From Niabella agricola (lineage in GTDB: Bacteria > Bacteroidota > Bacteroidia > Chitinophagales > Chitinophagaceae), in contig NZ_JAJHIZ010000003.1 in NCBI RefSeq assembly GCF_021538615.1, positions 4,712,001-4,776,000 of the forward strand: a DNA stretch of 64,000 nt, in the 5' to 3' direction. Made by a program: the position numbers and the translations under genes. The notes beneath the pieces were generated by a model. That model saw only the letters and a list, made by a program, of their open reading frames with translations. It ran no database searches and was not told the DNA's origin. The number at the start of each line of letters is the position of its first letter. Positions within the stretch are counted from its first letter, which is position 1. Shown in pieces: positions 34,937-44,052 of the stretch.

Positions 34937-37900
34937 TCAGAATTTAAGATTGATGCCCAGGTTATAGGTTTTTACCTGTGGATAGTAGGCCCCGTTACTG
35001 GCTGCATCTATTTCCGGATCCCAGCCGGGCCAGAATTTATCGGCGGTAAACAGGTTCTCTCCGGAAAGGTAGATCCGCAGCTGGCTGATGCCGGCTTTCT
35101 GCAACAGCTGTTTGGGGATCATATAACCCAGCTGTACATTTTTTATCCGCAGGTAAGCAGCGCTTTTCATCCAGAAATCGGAGAGTTGGGTATTATTGGT
35201 TTCGCCAAATGCAAATCTTGGAAAGATCGCATTGGGATCGGGATTGTCTTTGGTCCAGCGGTTTTTCTGGTATTCGTATGCCGTACCTCCTGCCAGGAAG
35301 GGCGTGATGGCATTACCGGTGAGGTAACCATCCCGCTTGCCCACCCCTTGCAGAAAGATCGAAAAGTCGATGCCTTTATAATCTGCATTCAGGTTGAGAC
35401 TATATGTAAATCGGGGAATGGTGCTGCCCAGTACCTGGCGGTCGTTGCCATTAATGATGCCATCTGCTACCACATCCGTATAGCGGATATCGCCGGGCCC
35501 CAGCTTGCCAAACTGTTGTGCATACAGGTATTTTCCATTGGCATCAAAATCGGCTGAAGACAACAGTCCCATCGATTTTAACAGGTACAGTGAGTTAATG
35601 GAATAGCCTTCGCGGTTTACGATGGTTCCGGTTTGCTGGATGCCTTTAATGTCGAGTATTTTATTCTTTACATCCGATAAGGTAAAAGTGGCCCCGTATT
35701 TAAATGCATGCGCGGAGTTGGAATAGTTCAGCTGGAAGTCCCAGCCTTTGTTTTCCACCACACCTGCATTCTGGAAGGGCGCCGCCACACCCATGGTTTT
35801 GGGGATGCTAAGCTCCAGCAGGATGCCGTTTGTCTTTTTGTAATAATAGTCAAAAGATACGGACAGGTTACGGAAGAGGCGGGCATCCAGGCCGATATTG
35901 CTCATCTCCGTGGTTTCCCAGGAAATATTGGTATTGGCCAGGTTCAGGATCGCAGCACCATTCTGGATCTGTCCGTTCGAAATATATTTGGGATCGAGGG
36001 ATACAGTGGGCGCGAAGGGATAGTTGTTCCCGATCTCCTGGTTGCCCAGTCTTCCCCAGGAGGCTCTTAATTTGAGTTCACTTAATACGTCTCGGGTGGC
36101 AGCCATAAACGGTTCTTCAGAAATACGCCAGCCTGCGGAGAAGGAGGGGAAGGTACCCCATTTGTTGCCGGCAGCAAAACGAGAGGACCCATCATACCGG
36201 AGGTTGGCCTCCAGCAGATACCGGTTGTCATAGGCATAATTGATCCTGCCGAAATAGGAGATCAGTGCCCATTCTGTGGCGTACCCGCCGTTCTTCATAT
36301 TGGCAGAAGAACCACCGGAAAGCACGGGATAATCAGGAAATAAAAAGTTATCGCGGAATGCGCTGAAGCCGCTGTTGGAACCGGTATAATACTGGTAACC
36401 GGCCAGTGCACCCAGGGAATGTTTGCCGATATTTTTGGAGAAGGTCAGCGTGGCTTCCAGCTGGTTGGTTTTATCCTGCGCCGTGCTTTGATCCATCGTG
36501 TTTACGCCGGGAACGGTAAAACGCAATGTGCCGTTGGGATCATAGGTCTTTACCATATTTACAAAGGAACGCACATTGGGCTGCGAATACGTGGGTGCAA
36601 AGCTGATCTTACCGGTTAAGAACTCAAAGGGTTTATAGCTTAAGGAAAAATTGCCGGATATGGGATAGCTGGTCTCCCGCCAGAAGCCACCGTTGCGGAT
36701 AATGGCAACGGGGTTCACCCCATTCTGTCCTTCTGCCCATTGCCCGTTCGAATATTTCACCGCTTGTATAGCCGGCAGTTTGTTCATCAGTGCGAAGATC
36801 AATGCCGTACCCGTGGTGCTGCCCAATGCAGCGCCGGAGCCCCCGGGAAACTGGGATACCGATTTGCGGTCGTTGTTCACCAGGAATACATCAAAAGATC
36901 CGCTGAGCTTTGGAGAGATCTGCACGTTGGTATTTAACCGGGCATAGTAACGCCGGAAGCTGACGTCGTCGATCAGTCCGCCCTGGTTCAGGTAACCAAA
37001 GCTGCCGAAGAACTGTACCCGTTCGGTACCACCGGAAAGTGCAATGACATGATTGGTCTGTATACCGCTGCCGGAAAGTACTTCCTTTTGCCAGTCGGTA
37101 TCGGGATACAGATCCGGCTTGCTGTCTTTATTGGCTTTGTAATTATTAAAGTATTCTTCGGAATACAGCGGACTAAGCCCCACATTGGTATGTGCTTCAT
37201 TGATCAGCAGCATATGGTCCAGTCCGTTTACCATTTCGGGCCGGTCGGTAGCGCTTTGTTTACCTACATACCCGTCATAGGAAAATGAAAATTTTCCTTT
37301 CTTTCCTCTTTTGGTGGTGATGAGGATCACACCGTTGGCAGCACGCGATCCGTAGATGGCAGCTGAAGCGGCGTCTTTTAATACGGAGATCGATTCAATG
37401 GAAGATACATCCACTGCATTCATCGACATCACAATACCATCAACGAGTACCAGTGGATTGGAATTGTTGAGCGTACCGATACCGCGGATGCGGATGGTGC
37501 CGCCGTCTACACCGGGCTGACCGGTACTTTGTGTTACGGTAACACCCGGTGCCACGCCCTGCAGGGCCATGGAAGTTTGTCCTACCTGGCGTTTGGCCAT
37601 ATCTTCACCGGAAACGGCCGATACCGCACCCGTAAGGTTCACCTTCCTGGTGGTGCCGTAACCAATCACCACCACTTCTTCCATCCCCTTGGTGTCCGGC
37701 TCCAGGCTAAGGTTCAGTGCGGTGCGGCCATCCAGCGACTGCTCCTGTGTAAGATAGCCGATGGCAGAAATAATAAGTACGGCATCGGGAGCGGTTTCCA
37801 GCCGGAAATTTCCCTGCTCGTCGGTGGTGGTGCCCTGGAGCGGGTTGTTCTTTACCGTAACAGATACCCCTTGCAGCGGGCGCCCGCAGCGGCAGTAACG

Positions 37901-38013
37901 TTTCCGCTCACTGCTTTTTTTTGCTGGGCGTTTGCTGCCAGTGAAGTGAAAAGGAATGCCAGTAAGCAGCCCAGTATCGGGCTCCGGGCATGATGCAGGA
38001 TCTTTTTTATCAT
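34937..38013 (-). pseudogene. SusC-like TonB-dependent outer-membrane transporter, frameshifted near the N-terminus
   Basis: The intact open frame is 34937-37684 (915 codons from MEEVVVIGYGTTRKVNLTGA), but this lacks the signal peptide and regulatory domain every SusC has. Both are found upstream in two frames. From ATG 38013 one reads MIKKILHHARSPILGCLLAF...NAQQKKAVSGNVTAAAGA, then a stop. The downstream frame reads LQGVSVTVKNNPLQGTTTDE...IGYLTQEQSL...LSLEPDTKGMEEVVV. One extra G in the GGG at 37878-37880 would restore a continuous protein of about 1025 residues: signal peptide, CarboxypepD-reg-like domain, plug (GVAPGVTVTQSTGQPGVDGG) and barrel ending YNLGINLKF. Either sequencing error or an inactivated transporter. 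Confidence 0.9.
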
Positions 38014-38059
38014 ATGGACATAATTTTGGTGATCAATGTTAATGTTGCAATCGTTAGAC

Positions 38060-38083
38060 CTGTAAGGCTAAAAGACCTTACAG
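38060..38083. other. Hairpin between the MFS and SusC genes
   Basis: CTGTAAGG-CTAAAAGA-CCTTACAG has an 8-bp stem in the 74-base gap of the PUL operon. Without a T-run on the minus strand it is not an obvious terminator for this operon. It may be a processing or attenuation element. Confidence 0.5.
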
Positions 38084-38087
38084 CTTT

Positions 38088-39341
38088 TTATAATTTGATG
38101 ATCTGGCCCAGTTTGCCTATCAGCAGTTGTACGCCAAAAAAAGTGAGCAGGTACATCAGTCCTACCGCAATAAAAACCGGTGTGTACGAAACGTTCTGAA
38201 CCGTCCACCCGATCGCAAATTGCGTAAGGATCGATGCGCATCCGCCCAGTGTGCCACCCAGCCCGGTAAGGGTTCCCTGTACCGATTTTGGAAAGACTTC
38301 TGCAGGAATGGTAATATTTCCCCATAACCCATGCCCGAACATCACGCCGGTAATCGCCAGTATGGCAATAGTCAGGCTGTGCGATGTAAACAGCAGCACA
38401 CAGCAAAGAGGGATCAGCAGGGAGGCCGTCAGCATCACGGTTTTGCGGGAACGGTTCAATGACCAGCCGTTGTTGATGAGCCGTCGCGGAATGATGCCCC
38501 CGGCAATGGTGCCAATGGCCAGTGCCAGGTAGGGGATCCAGGCAAAATAACCCACCAGGTTCAGCGTCATGCCCTGTTCTTCCTGTAAATACTTCGGAAT
38601 CCAGAAGATCAGGAAATAGGTGCAGGGATCAATAAAGATGCGCGCTACAAAACAACCCCAGGATTGCCGCATGCGCAACAACTGACCAATGCTGATCTTT
38701 TTTTTCGTGGCTTCCGGTTCTGCATCGCTTTCGATGTATGCCAGCTCCTGTGTTGAGATGCGCGGATGCGTTTGCGGCGTGTAATAATATTTCCACCAGC
38801 AATACACCCATATAAAACCAATAAGACCGGTTACTACAAAAGCCGACTGCCAGCCCCAGGCGATGGTAATAAAACTTACCAGCGGAGCGGCTACCGCGGC
38901 ACCGGCCGATGAACCCGCGTTCAGCAGCCCGATGGCCAGTGCACGCTCTTTTAAAGGGAACCATTCTGCCGCCGCTTTTACCCCGGCGGGAAAGTTGCCG
39001 CTTTCCGCCGCGCCAAGTAAAAAACGGGCGCCACAAAACTGTGCCACGGTTTTTGCAAAGCCGTGCAATACATTGGCCACGGACCAGCTGCCGGCAAACC
39101 AAAGCAGGCTTTTACGGGTACCCCATTTGTCTACCAGCCGGCCGCTGATGGCATACATAATGGTATAACTGAGCAAGAAGGAAGAGGTGATATAGGAATA
39201 GTCGATATCCGACAGCCGCAGCTCCTTCTGGATGGAAGGAGCCAGTACCGACAATACCTGGCGGTCAAGATAATTGAGTGCTGATACAAAGAACAGCAAT
39301 GCGCCGATGCCCCACCTTAAGTTCCCGTTGCTTTTATCCAT
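38088..39341 (-). CDS. MFS transporter, ACS family (hexuronate/sugar-acid type)
   Basis: About 417 residues from MDKSNGNLRWGIGALLFFVS (39341). The ATG overlaps the end of the upstream oxidoreductase gene by 8 bases, so translational coupling is likely. Twelve TM helices are predicted. LNYLDRQVLSVLAPSIQKEL after TM1 and SGRLVDKWGTRKSLLWF in the first loop are hallmarks of the anion:cation symporter family (ExuT/GudP-like). LLGAAESGNFPAGVKAAAEW is the conserved block after helix 4. It probably imports the sugar or sugar acid released by the locus across the inner membrane. Confidence 0.92.
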   Translation of the reverse strand: MDKSNGNLRWGIGALLFFVSALNYLDRQVLSVLAPSIQKELRLSDIDYSYITSSFLLSYTIMYAISGRLVDKWGTRKSLLWFAGSWSVANVLHGFAKTVAQFCGARFLLGAAESGNFPAGVKAAAEWFPLKERALAIGLLNAGSSAGAAVAAPLVSFITIAWGWQSAFVVTGLIGFIWVYCWWKYYYTPQTHPRISTQELAYIESDAEPEATKKKISIGQLLRMRQSWGCFVARIFIDPCTYFLIFWIPKYLQEEQGMTLNLVGYFAWIPYLALAIGTIAGGIIPRRLINNGWSLNRSRKTVMLTASLLIPLCCVLLFTSHSLTIAILAITGVMFGHGLWGNITIPAEVFPKSVQGTLTGLGGTLGGCASILTQFAIGWTVQNVSYTPVFIAVGLMYLLTFFGVQLLIGKLGQIIKL

Positions 39342-40827
39342 GTTCAATATCTTTAAAAGGATTAAAATGACTTGCCGTGGCGCCGGAGCCTTCGCCCTTA
39401 TTAAGGACCAGGCCTGGATCCGCATCCATGGTATCATCCATACCGATCAGGTATTGTCCCTGTTCGATCAGCGCCGCCCTTAAGGCGTTTGTATCCACCT
39501 GCCGGCTGGTTAGTTTTGCTTTAACCATCGCGGCTGCCGCCACACCGGCACCCTGGCCAATACCCATGCAGGTAGCCATCACCCGTGCAGAGCCAAAGGC
39601 GGTATGCGTAGCTGAAATACTCCGGCCGGCCACCAGCACATTGTCGAGACCGGTTGGTAATAAACTCCGGTAGGGGATCTCATAAACAGCTTTTCCGGAT
39701 CCAGTAAAGATCTGTTGTTCGCCTTCCGGCGGATGAATATCGATGGCAAAAGTACCACAGGCAATGCCATCTTCAAAGGCCCGGTTGGAAAGCACATCCT
39801 GTTCGGTAAGTTTGTAATCGCCTTTGATATGTCTTGTTTCCCGCACGCCTACCTGCACACCGGTATCAAGGATATAGGATTGTTCAAATCCGCCGACATG
39901 TTTTTTTAAAAAATTGTGGATCTGCCAGGCCTGGGACCGGGTCTCTATTTCAGCCCGGGTAAGATCTGCCGCATTGGTGCCGTCGATACCCTGCAGTCTT
40001 GTCGCATTCACGGCGATCTGGCCTTCCATCGGTAATTGATAAAATAAGATCCTTGGAGCGGCATCTTTAGGAAACTCACCGCTTTCCATGCCTTTTTTTA
40101 CCAGTTCCTTCAACCCCAGGAAGGCTATCGCTTCGCTGGAATCGATCTCGTCATCGGTGGGGGCGTCTTTCAGGAGATCGCGGTTTTGCTTCATCCAGCT
40201 CCTGAGCGCCGCCATGTTAATGCCGCCGATGCGGTAGAATAATGTTACCGGCTGCATGGCGCCGTCCTCTTCACGGCCTTTTACAAAGGGGGCTCCGGCC
40301 ATGGCGGCAACATCTGCATCGGCAGAACAGTCGATGATCACCTGCGGGCAAATAGCCTGGCGGCCTGATTTGTTTTCAATAATCACTGCGGTTACGTTGC
40401 CGTTTTCTTTTTGTACGCCAACCGCCCAGGTGTGCAACAGCAATTCCACACCGGCCTCAAGCGCCATCTGGAATAAAAGATATTTCATTCCCTCCGGGTC
40501 AAAGGGGGTCATGGAGGCATTGTCAAAAGTGAGATCGGTAATGTGTCCTTGTGAGGATTTTAGTGCTACCAGGCGGTTCACCAGTTCGCCCGCAATACCG
40601 CGGATCACCTGTTTGCCTTTTACATCATGGAATGTAAACATCGGGTTTACCATGGCAATAGTCAGGTTACCGCCCAGGAAACCATAACGTTCCAGCAGCA
40701 TAACCTTGGCACCATTTCTTGCAGCGGCAATGGCGGCGCCAATGCCTGCAGGACCCGCACCCACCACGAGCACTTCCGGACGGGCATACACCGGCAGCTC
40801 CCGTTTTTCTTCTTCGATAGAGTTCAT
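39334..40827 (-). CDS. FAD-dependent oxidoreductase (PF12831-type)
   Basis: A 497-residue protein without a signal peptide. The Rossmann dinucleotide motif is VLVVGAGPAGIGAAIAAARN at residues 19-38. The rest follows the FAD_oxidored pattern: YGFLGGNLTIAMVNPMF, VIIDCSADADVAAMAGAPFV, VGVRETRHIKGDYKLTEQDV, and the C-terminal FAD contact NVLVAGRSISATHTAFGSARVMATCMGIGQGAG. Proteins of this type are common in Bacteroidota polysaccharide loci, but the substrate is not known. It is the first gene of the PUL operon and overlaps the MFS start by 8 bases. It is divergent from the LacI regulator across a 243-base gap that carries a candidate operator. The oxidation of a sugar is only inferred. Confidence 0.9.
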   Translation of the reverse strand: MNSIEEEKRELPVYARPEVLVVGAGPAGIGAAIAAARNGAKVMLLERYGFLGGNLTIAMVNPMFTFHDVKGKQVIRGIAGELVNRLVALKSSQGHITDLTFDNASMTPFDPEGMKYLLFQMALEAGVELLLHTWAVGVQKENGNVTAVIIENKSGRQAICPQVIIDCSADADVAAMAGAPFVKGREEDGAMQPVTLFYRIGGINMAALRSWMKQNRDLLKDAPTDDEIDSSEAIAFLGLKELVKKGMESGEFPKDAAPRILFYQLPMEGQIAVNATRLQGIDGTNAADLTRAEIETRSQAWQIHNFLKKHVGGFEQSYILDTGVQVGVRETRHIKGDYKLTEQDVLSNRAFEDGIACGTFAIDIHPPEGEQQIFTGSGKAVYEIPYRSLLPTGLDNVLVAGRSISATHTAFGSARVMATCMGIGQGAGVAAAAMVKAKLTSRQVDTNALRAALIEQGQYLIGMDDTMDADPGLVLNKGEGSGATASHFNPFKDIEHG

Positions 40828-40896
40828 ATGACAAATAATTTTCTGCTAATCTATTGCCCCGTTCCGGATAAAACAATGAATGGCCCGGCAAATTTC

Positions 40897-40924
40897 GCGG
40901 GAACATTCCCGCAACCGTTCCCGC
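40897..40924. promoter_or_regulatory. Candidate LacI-type operator between PUL and regulator
   Basis: GCGGGAA-CA-TTCCCGC (40897-40912) is a perfect palindrome with 7-bp arms, followed after 5 bases by a third copy of the half-site TTCCCGC (40918-40924). It lies midway in the divergent gap between the FAD oxidoreductase and lacI genes, where a LacI-family repressor would act. Confidence 0.65.
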
Positions 40925-41070
40925 AATTCCGTATCTTTAAAGAGGATGCGGAGATTTTGTTTTTAACGATCAAAATACTTGTTTTGTTGGATGCTGCTCA
41001 TTTACAGGATTACTGCATATGCAATTTGGGCGGCACCACTGGTGCGGTGGTAACATATAAAAAATGAACG

Positions 41071-42087
41071 ATGAAAAATCATCAGGTAACGATTGTTGAT
41101 ATTGCCCGGGAGCTGGGCATTTCCAAATCTACGGTTTCCCGTGCGCTGACGAACAGTACAAACATCCTTCCGGAAACGAGGGAGGCCGTCTTGAAAAAGG
41201 CAAAGGAGCTGGATTACCAGCCCAACATGCTGGCACTGGGGCTCATCCGCAACGAGTCGCGCACGCTGGGAGTGGTAATACCGGATATTCAAAAGCCCTT
41301 TTTTGCAGCCATTGTAAGCGGCATCCAGCACACGGTAAGCAGGATCGGGTACCGGATCGTGATTGCGCAATCGGACGAATCGCCGCTGGAAGAGAAGGAA
41401 AATATAAAGGCCTTGATGCTAAGCCGGGTGGATGGCTTTATTGTTTGTCATACCCGAGATACAAAAGACTTTGAGCACATCAAGCTCCTGCATGGCAAAG
41501 GCTATCCATTGGTTTCCTTTGCCCGGATCTGCCCGGAACTGCCCATACCAAAAGTGGTGGAAGATGATTTTAACGGGCTTTATACCACCACACAGCACCT
41601 GATCGAGCAAGGGAAAAAAAGGATCGCGCTATTGGCCGGTCCGCGGCAATTGCTGGCCAGTAAACTGCGGGTTAACGGATATAAGGTGGCCTTGCAGCAG
41701 CACGGTATTCCGTTTGATAAGGAACTGGTGGTGCATACAAAGTTCCTGCACGACCAGGTGGCGGCGGCACTGGAGCGCTGGCTCAGCCTGGAGAACCCGC
41801 CGGACGGCATTTGCACCATATACGATGCCGGCGCAGTAAAGCTGATCGAATTGCTGAAACGGAAAGGAATAAAGATCCCCCAGGAAATGGCTGTGGCCGG
41901 TTTTGGGGATGACCCGGCGGCATCGATCATTGAACCGGGGTTGACTTCCTATGCACAAAAACCCTATGAAATCGGCGTGATCGCGGGAAAATATATGCTG
42001 GACCTGCTGAACAAAAAATACCCGGTGCATCATTCGGATATGACCATTTGTAAAGGAGCTTTAGTGGTAAGAGGCAGCAGCAGGTAG
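41071..42087 (+). CDS. LacI-family transcriptional regulator of the PUL
   Basis: A 338-residue cytoplasmic regulator. The LacI HTH is at residues 6-27 (TIVDIARELGISKSTVSRAL), followed by the hinge helix NMLALGLIRNESRTLGVVIP. The periplasmic-binding-like effector domain extends from about residue 65 (FFAAIVSGIQHTVSRIGYRI) to the end (IEPGLTSYAQKPYEIGVIAG, the family's C-terminal signature). Its divergent orientation to the arabinofuranosidase locus and the palindrome between them suggest that it represses that operon and responds to a released sugar, probably arabinose-derived. The 278 bases downstream include the damaged leader of the DUF2625 gene. Confidence 0.93.
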   Translation: MKNHQVTIVDIARELGISKSTVSRALTNSTNILPETREAVLKKAKELDYQPNMLALGLIRNESRTLGVVIPDIQKPFFAAIVSGIQHTVSRIGYRIVIAQSDESPLEEKENIKALMLSRVDGFIVCHTRDTKDFEHIKLLHGKGYPLVSFARICPELPIPKVVEDDFNGLYTTTQHLIEQGKKRIALLAGPRQLLASKLRVNGYKVALQQHGIPFDKELVVHTKFLHDQVAAALERWLSLENPPDGICTIYDAGAVKLIELLKRKGIKIPQEMAVAGFGDDPAASIIEPGLTSYAQKPYEIGVIAGKYMLDLLNKKYPVHHSDMTICKGALVVRGSSR

Positions 42088-42365
42088 AAGTGTACTGTTT
42101 TATTGAGGCGATATTATGGACCCGGTTGCATCACTTCTATAAGCCTGTTGGCGTCGCACATTTGTGCAGCAGTGCTAACCCCGGCATCGGATATAATGTT
42201 TCTTTTTTTTTCAAAAGAATAAATAAACTATTTTAGTGCCGGCACCAAACACAAACAGTAATCCAATAATATCATATACACTTATGGTAAAACACATAAT
42301 GTCATACGCCTTCCGTGGCTCGCAATACTAGTGCTCCTCCCATTAACAACAATCGCTCAAAAAAT

Positions 42366-43043
42366 ATGAAACCAATTAAAGAATTGATCAATACCTCCGA
42401 TCCTGTCTGGCCCCTGGTGCAGGACTGGATTAAAAATGCAAAAAACAAAGTGGCGGTTTTACCGGCGGATATAGCCCAGGCAAAGGACGCATTGCTGAAA
42501 CTGCAGGTGACCACCCGGTCGCCAATGGGTGCCCTTGTTTATGAGACCGGTGGCTTGCTGATCGACGATGGCTGGATCCGGATCCTGGGATCGGGCAACG
42601 AAAAGCTAGATCGCAGCCTGTCCGGCTGGAATAAAGGAAAGTCCTTTAAGGATTACGGGGAACCACCCGCATTTTTACTGATCGCCGATGATGCCATTGG
42701 TGGATTTTTCCTGTTGAACGGCGGGGCGCTGGGTAAAGATGCTGGTAAAATATATTATTTCTCTCCAGACAACCTGGAGTATGAACCATTGGGTATCGGC
42801 TATACCGATTTCCTGCATTTTTGTTTTAACAGCGACCTTGAGAAATTTTATCAGGGAAACCGGTGGACCGGCTGGCGAAGGGAGGTAGCGAAGCTGAGTG
42901 GCGACAACGTGTTTAATTTTTATCCGTTCCTGTGGACAAAAGAGGGGAGGGATATCAACAAGAACTCAAGAAAGATCATTTCGATAGAGGAACAGTACCA
43001 GCTGAACATTGATTTCCGGAAACAATTGAAACTTGATCAATAG
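42366..43043 (+). CDS. DUF2625 family protein, probably exported but with damaged leader
   Basis: 225 residues from MKPIKELINTSDPVWPLVQD. The family match is strong: VLPADIAQAKDALLKLQVTT, GALVYETGGLLIDDGWIRIL, ALGKDAGKIYYFSPDNLEYE, FLHFCFNSDLEKFYQGNRW. Function unknown. Upstream (42284-42365) another frame encodes a recognisable signal peptide, THNVIRLPWLAILVLLPLTT-IAQ. It would join this frame if one A were added to the AAAA run at 42289-42292 and one to the six-A run at 42359-42364, giving an ATG at 42284. The alternative in-frame start GTG 42315 gives an odd ARNTSAPPINNN leader. I infer a lipid-free exported protein whose leader has indels. Confidence 0.82.
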   Translation: MKPIKELINTSDPVWPLVQDWIKNAKNKVAVLPADIAQAKDALLKLQVTTRSPMGALVYETGGLLIDDGWIRILGSGNEKLDRSLSGWNKGKSFKDYGEPPAFLLIADDAIGGFFLLNGGALGKDAGKIYYFSPDNLEYEPLGIGYTDFLHFCFNSDLEKFYQGNRWTGWRREVAKLSGDNVFNFYPFLWTKEGRDINKNSRKIISIEEQYQLNIDFRKQLKLDQ

Positions 43044-43151
43044 GACGGCTAACTATTCCAAGGTATATAGCGCCTAAAATTCTTAGGAAGAAGATCAACA
43101 TAAGGTATTTACTGTGATCATTGAAATAAAAATGAATGAACGCTCACTTAT

Positions 43152-43159
43152 TAATTTTG
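43152..43159 (+). promoter_or_regulatory. Putative -7 element of the tetR/MFS operon promoter
   Basis: TAATTTTG matches TAnnTTTG, 23 bases before the regulator start at 43182. Just upstream, AATGA-ACGC-TCACT (43135-43148) is an imperfect dyad of the kind bound by TetR dimers. No good -33 TTG is at the normal distance. Confidence 0.4.
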
Positions 43160-43181
43160 TTTTCCTATTTTTGCTCCCGTA

Positions 43182-43784
43182 ATGAGGGGACGCGATTTAA
43201 ATAAGGAACGCCTGGTGCGGGATACCGCCATTCAAATGCTGGTAGAACAGGGGCTCCAGGGCTTTAGCATGAACAAACTGGCCAGCGCCTGTAGTATATC
43301 GGTGGCAACACTCTACATCTATTACAAGGATAAGGACGATCTGATCCGGAAACTGGGAGCTGATATAGGCAGCCGGCATATGGATGCGCTGTTAAACGGG
43401 TTTTCACCGGATATGCGGTTCCGCGAGGGGATCCGGAAACAGTGGGAAAACCGATCACAGTTTTATCTGAAGTACCCGCTGGAGGCGATGTGTGCCGAAA
43501 TCATCCGCTACTCACCTTACGGTGAATGCATGGATAAAAAAAAGCTCCGAGCCTTTAAAGATGCCATGAGTGCTTTTGTTCAAAACGCTATCGACAGGGG
43601 CGAGTTGAAACCCATGCCGGTGGAAGCTTTTTGGAGTATTGTATATGGCCCGCTCTATACATTGCTGCGTTTTCACAGCCAGGGCAGCTCCTTGGCTGGA
43701 AGAAAATTTGTATTTACAAAAGAGCTGATGCTTCAGACGCTGGAAATCGTATTGGATGCATTGAGCCCAGCAACCGGAAAATAA
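43182..43784 (+). CDS. TetR/AcrR-family regulator
   Basis: A 200-residue protein. The N-terminal HTH (residues 10-50) contains DTAIQMLVEQGLQGFSMNKL and CSISVATLYIYYKDKDDLIR, the canonical TetR recognition helix. The C-terminal effector domain is all-helical (FREGIRKQWENRSQFYLKYP, AFKDAMSAFVQNAIDRGELK). It is the first of three same-strand genes: an HMA-like protein starts 9 bases after its stop, then the MFS. The usual arrangement is autoregulation plus control of an efflux protein; this is inferred from context. Confidence 0.9.
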   Translation: MRGRDLNKERLVRDTAIQMLVEQGLQGFSMNKLASACSISVATLYIYYKDKDDLIRKLGADIGSRHMDALLNGFSPDMRFREGIRKQWENRSQFYLKYPLEAMCAEIIRYSPYGECMDKKKLRAFKDAMSAFVQNAIDRGELKPMPVEAFWSIVYGPLYTLLRFHSQGSSLAGRKFVFTKELMLQTLEIVLDALSPATGK

Positions 43785-43792
43785 TAAAGCCT

Positions 43793-44020
43793 ATGTACAG
43801 CGATGGCAGTAACATACTTATTTTCAAAACCAATATTAAGACCTTCCGCAGCAAAAACCGTGTGCAACGGTTGCTCGAAAGCAAGGGAGGTATTTTGGCT
43901 TTTAATGTAGATCAGCAGGATACAGATTGTGTGCTTCGCGTGGTAGCGCCTGGCATAGCGGCAACAGAGATTATAGCGCTGATACAGGAGGCTGGCTTTG
44001 AATGTGCTGAGTTGGACTAA
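43793..44020 (+). CDS. HMA-like small protein lacking the metal-binding cysteines
   Basis: 75 residues from MYSDGSNILIFKTNIKTFRS (43793); longer frames overlap tetR. The beta-alpha-beta-beta-alpha-beta pattern (ILIFKTNIK, NRVQRLLESKGGILAFNVD, CVLRVVAPGIAATEIIALIQEAGFECAEL) is that of heavy-metal-associated domains, but the CxxC loop is replaced by KTFRSK, so copper binding is unlikely. Similar Cys-less proteins recur in Bacteroidota next to membrane proteins. It sits 9 bases after tetR and 33 before the MFS gene. Confidence 0.7.
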   Translation: MYSDGSNILIFKTNIKTFRSKNRVQRLLESKGGILAFNVDQQDTDCVLRVVAPGIAATEIIALIQEAGFECAELD

Positions 44021-44052
44021 GACCTGTCCGTTCATAATAAAAAATAAAACAA

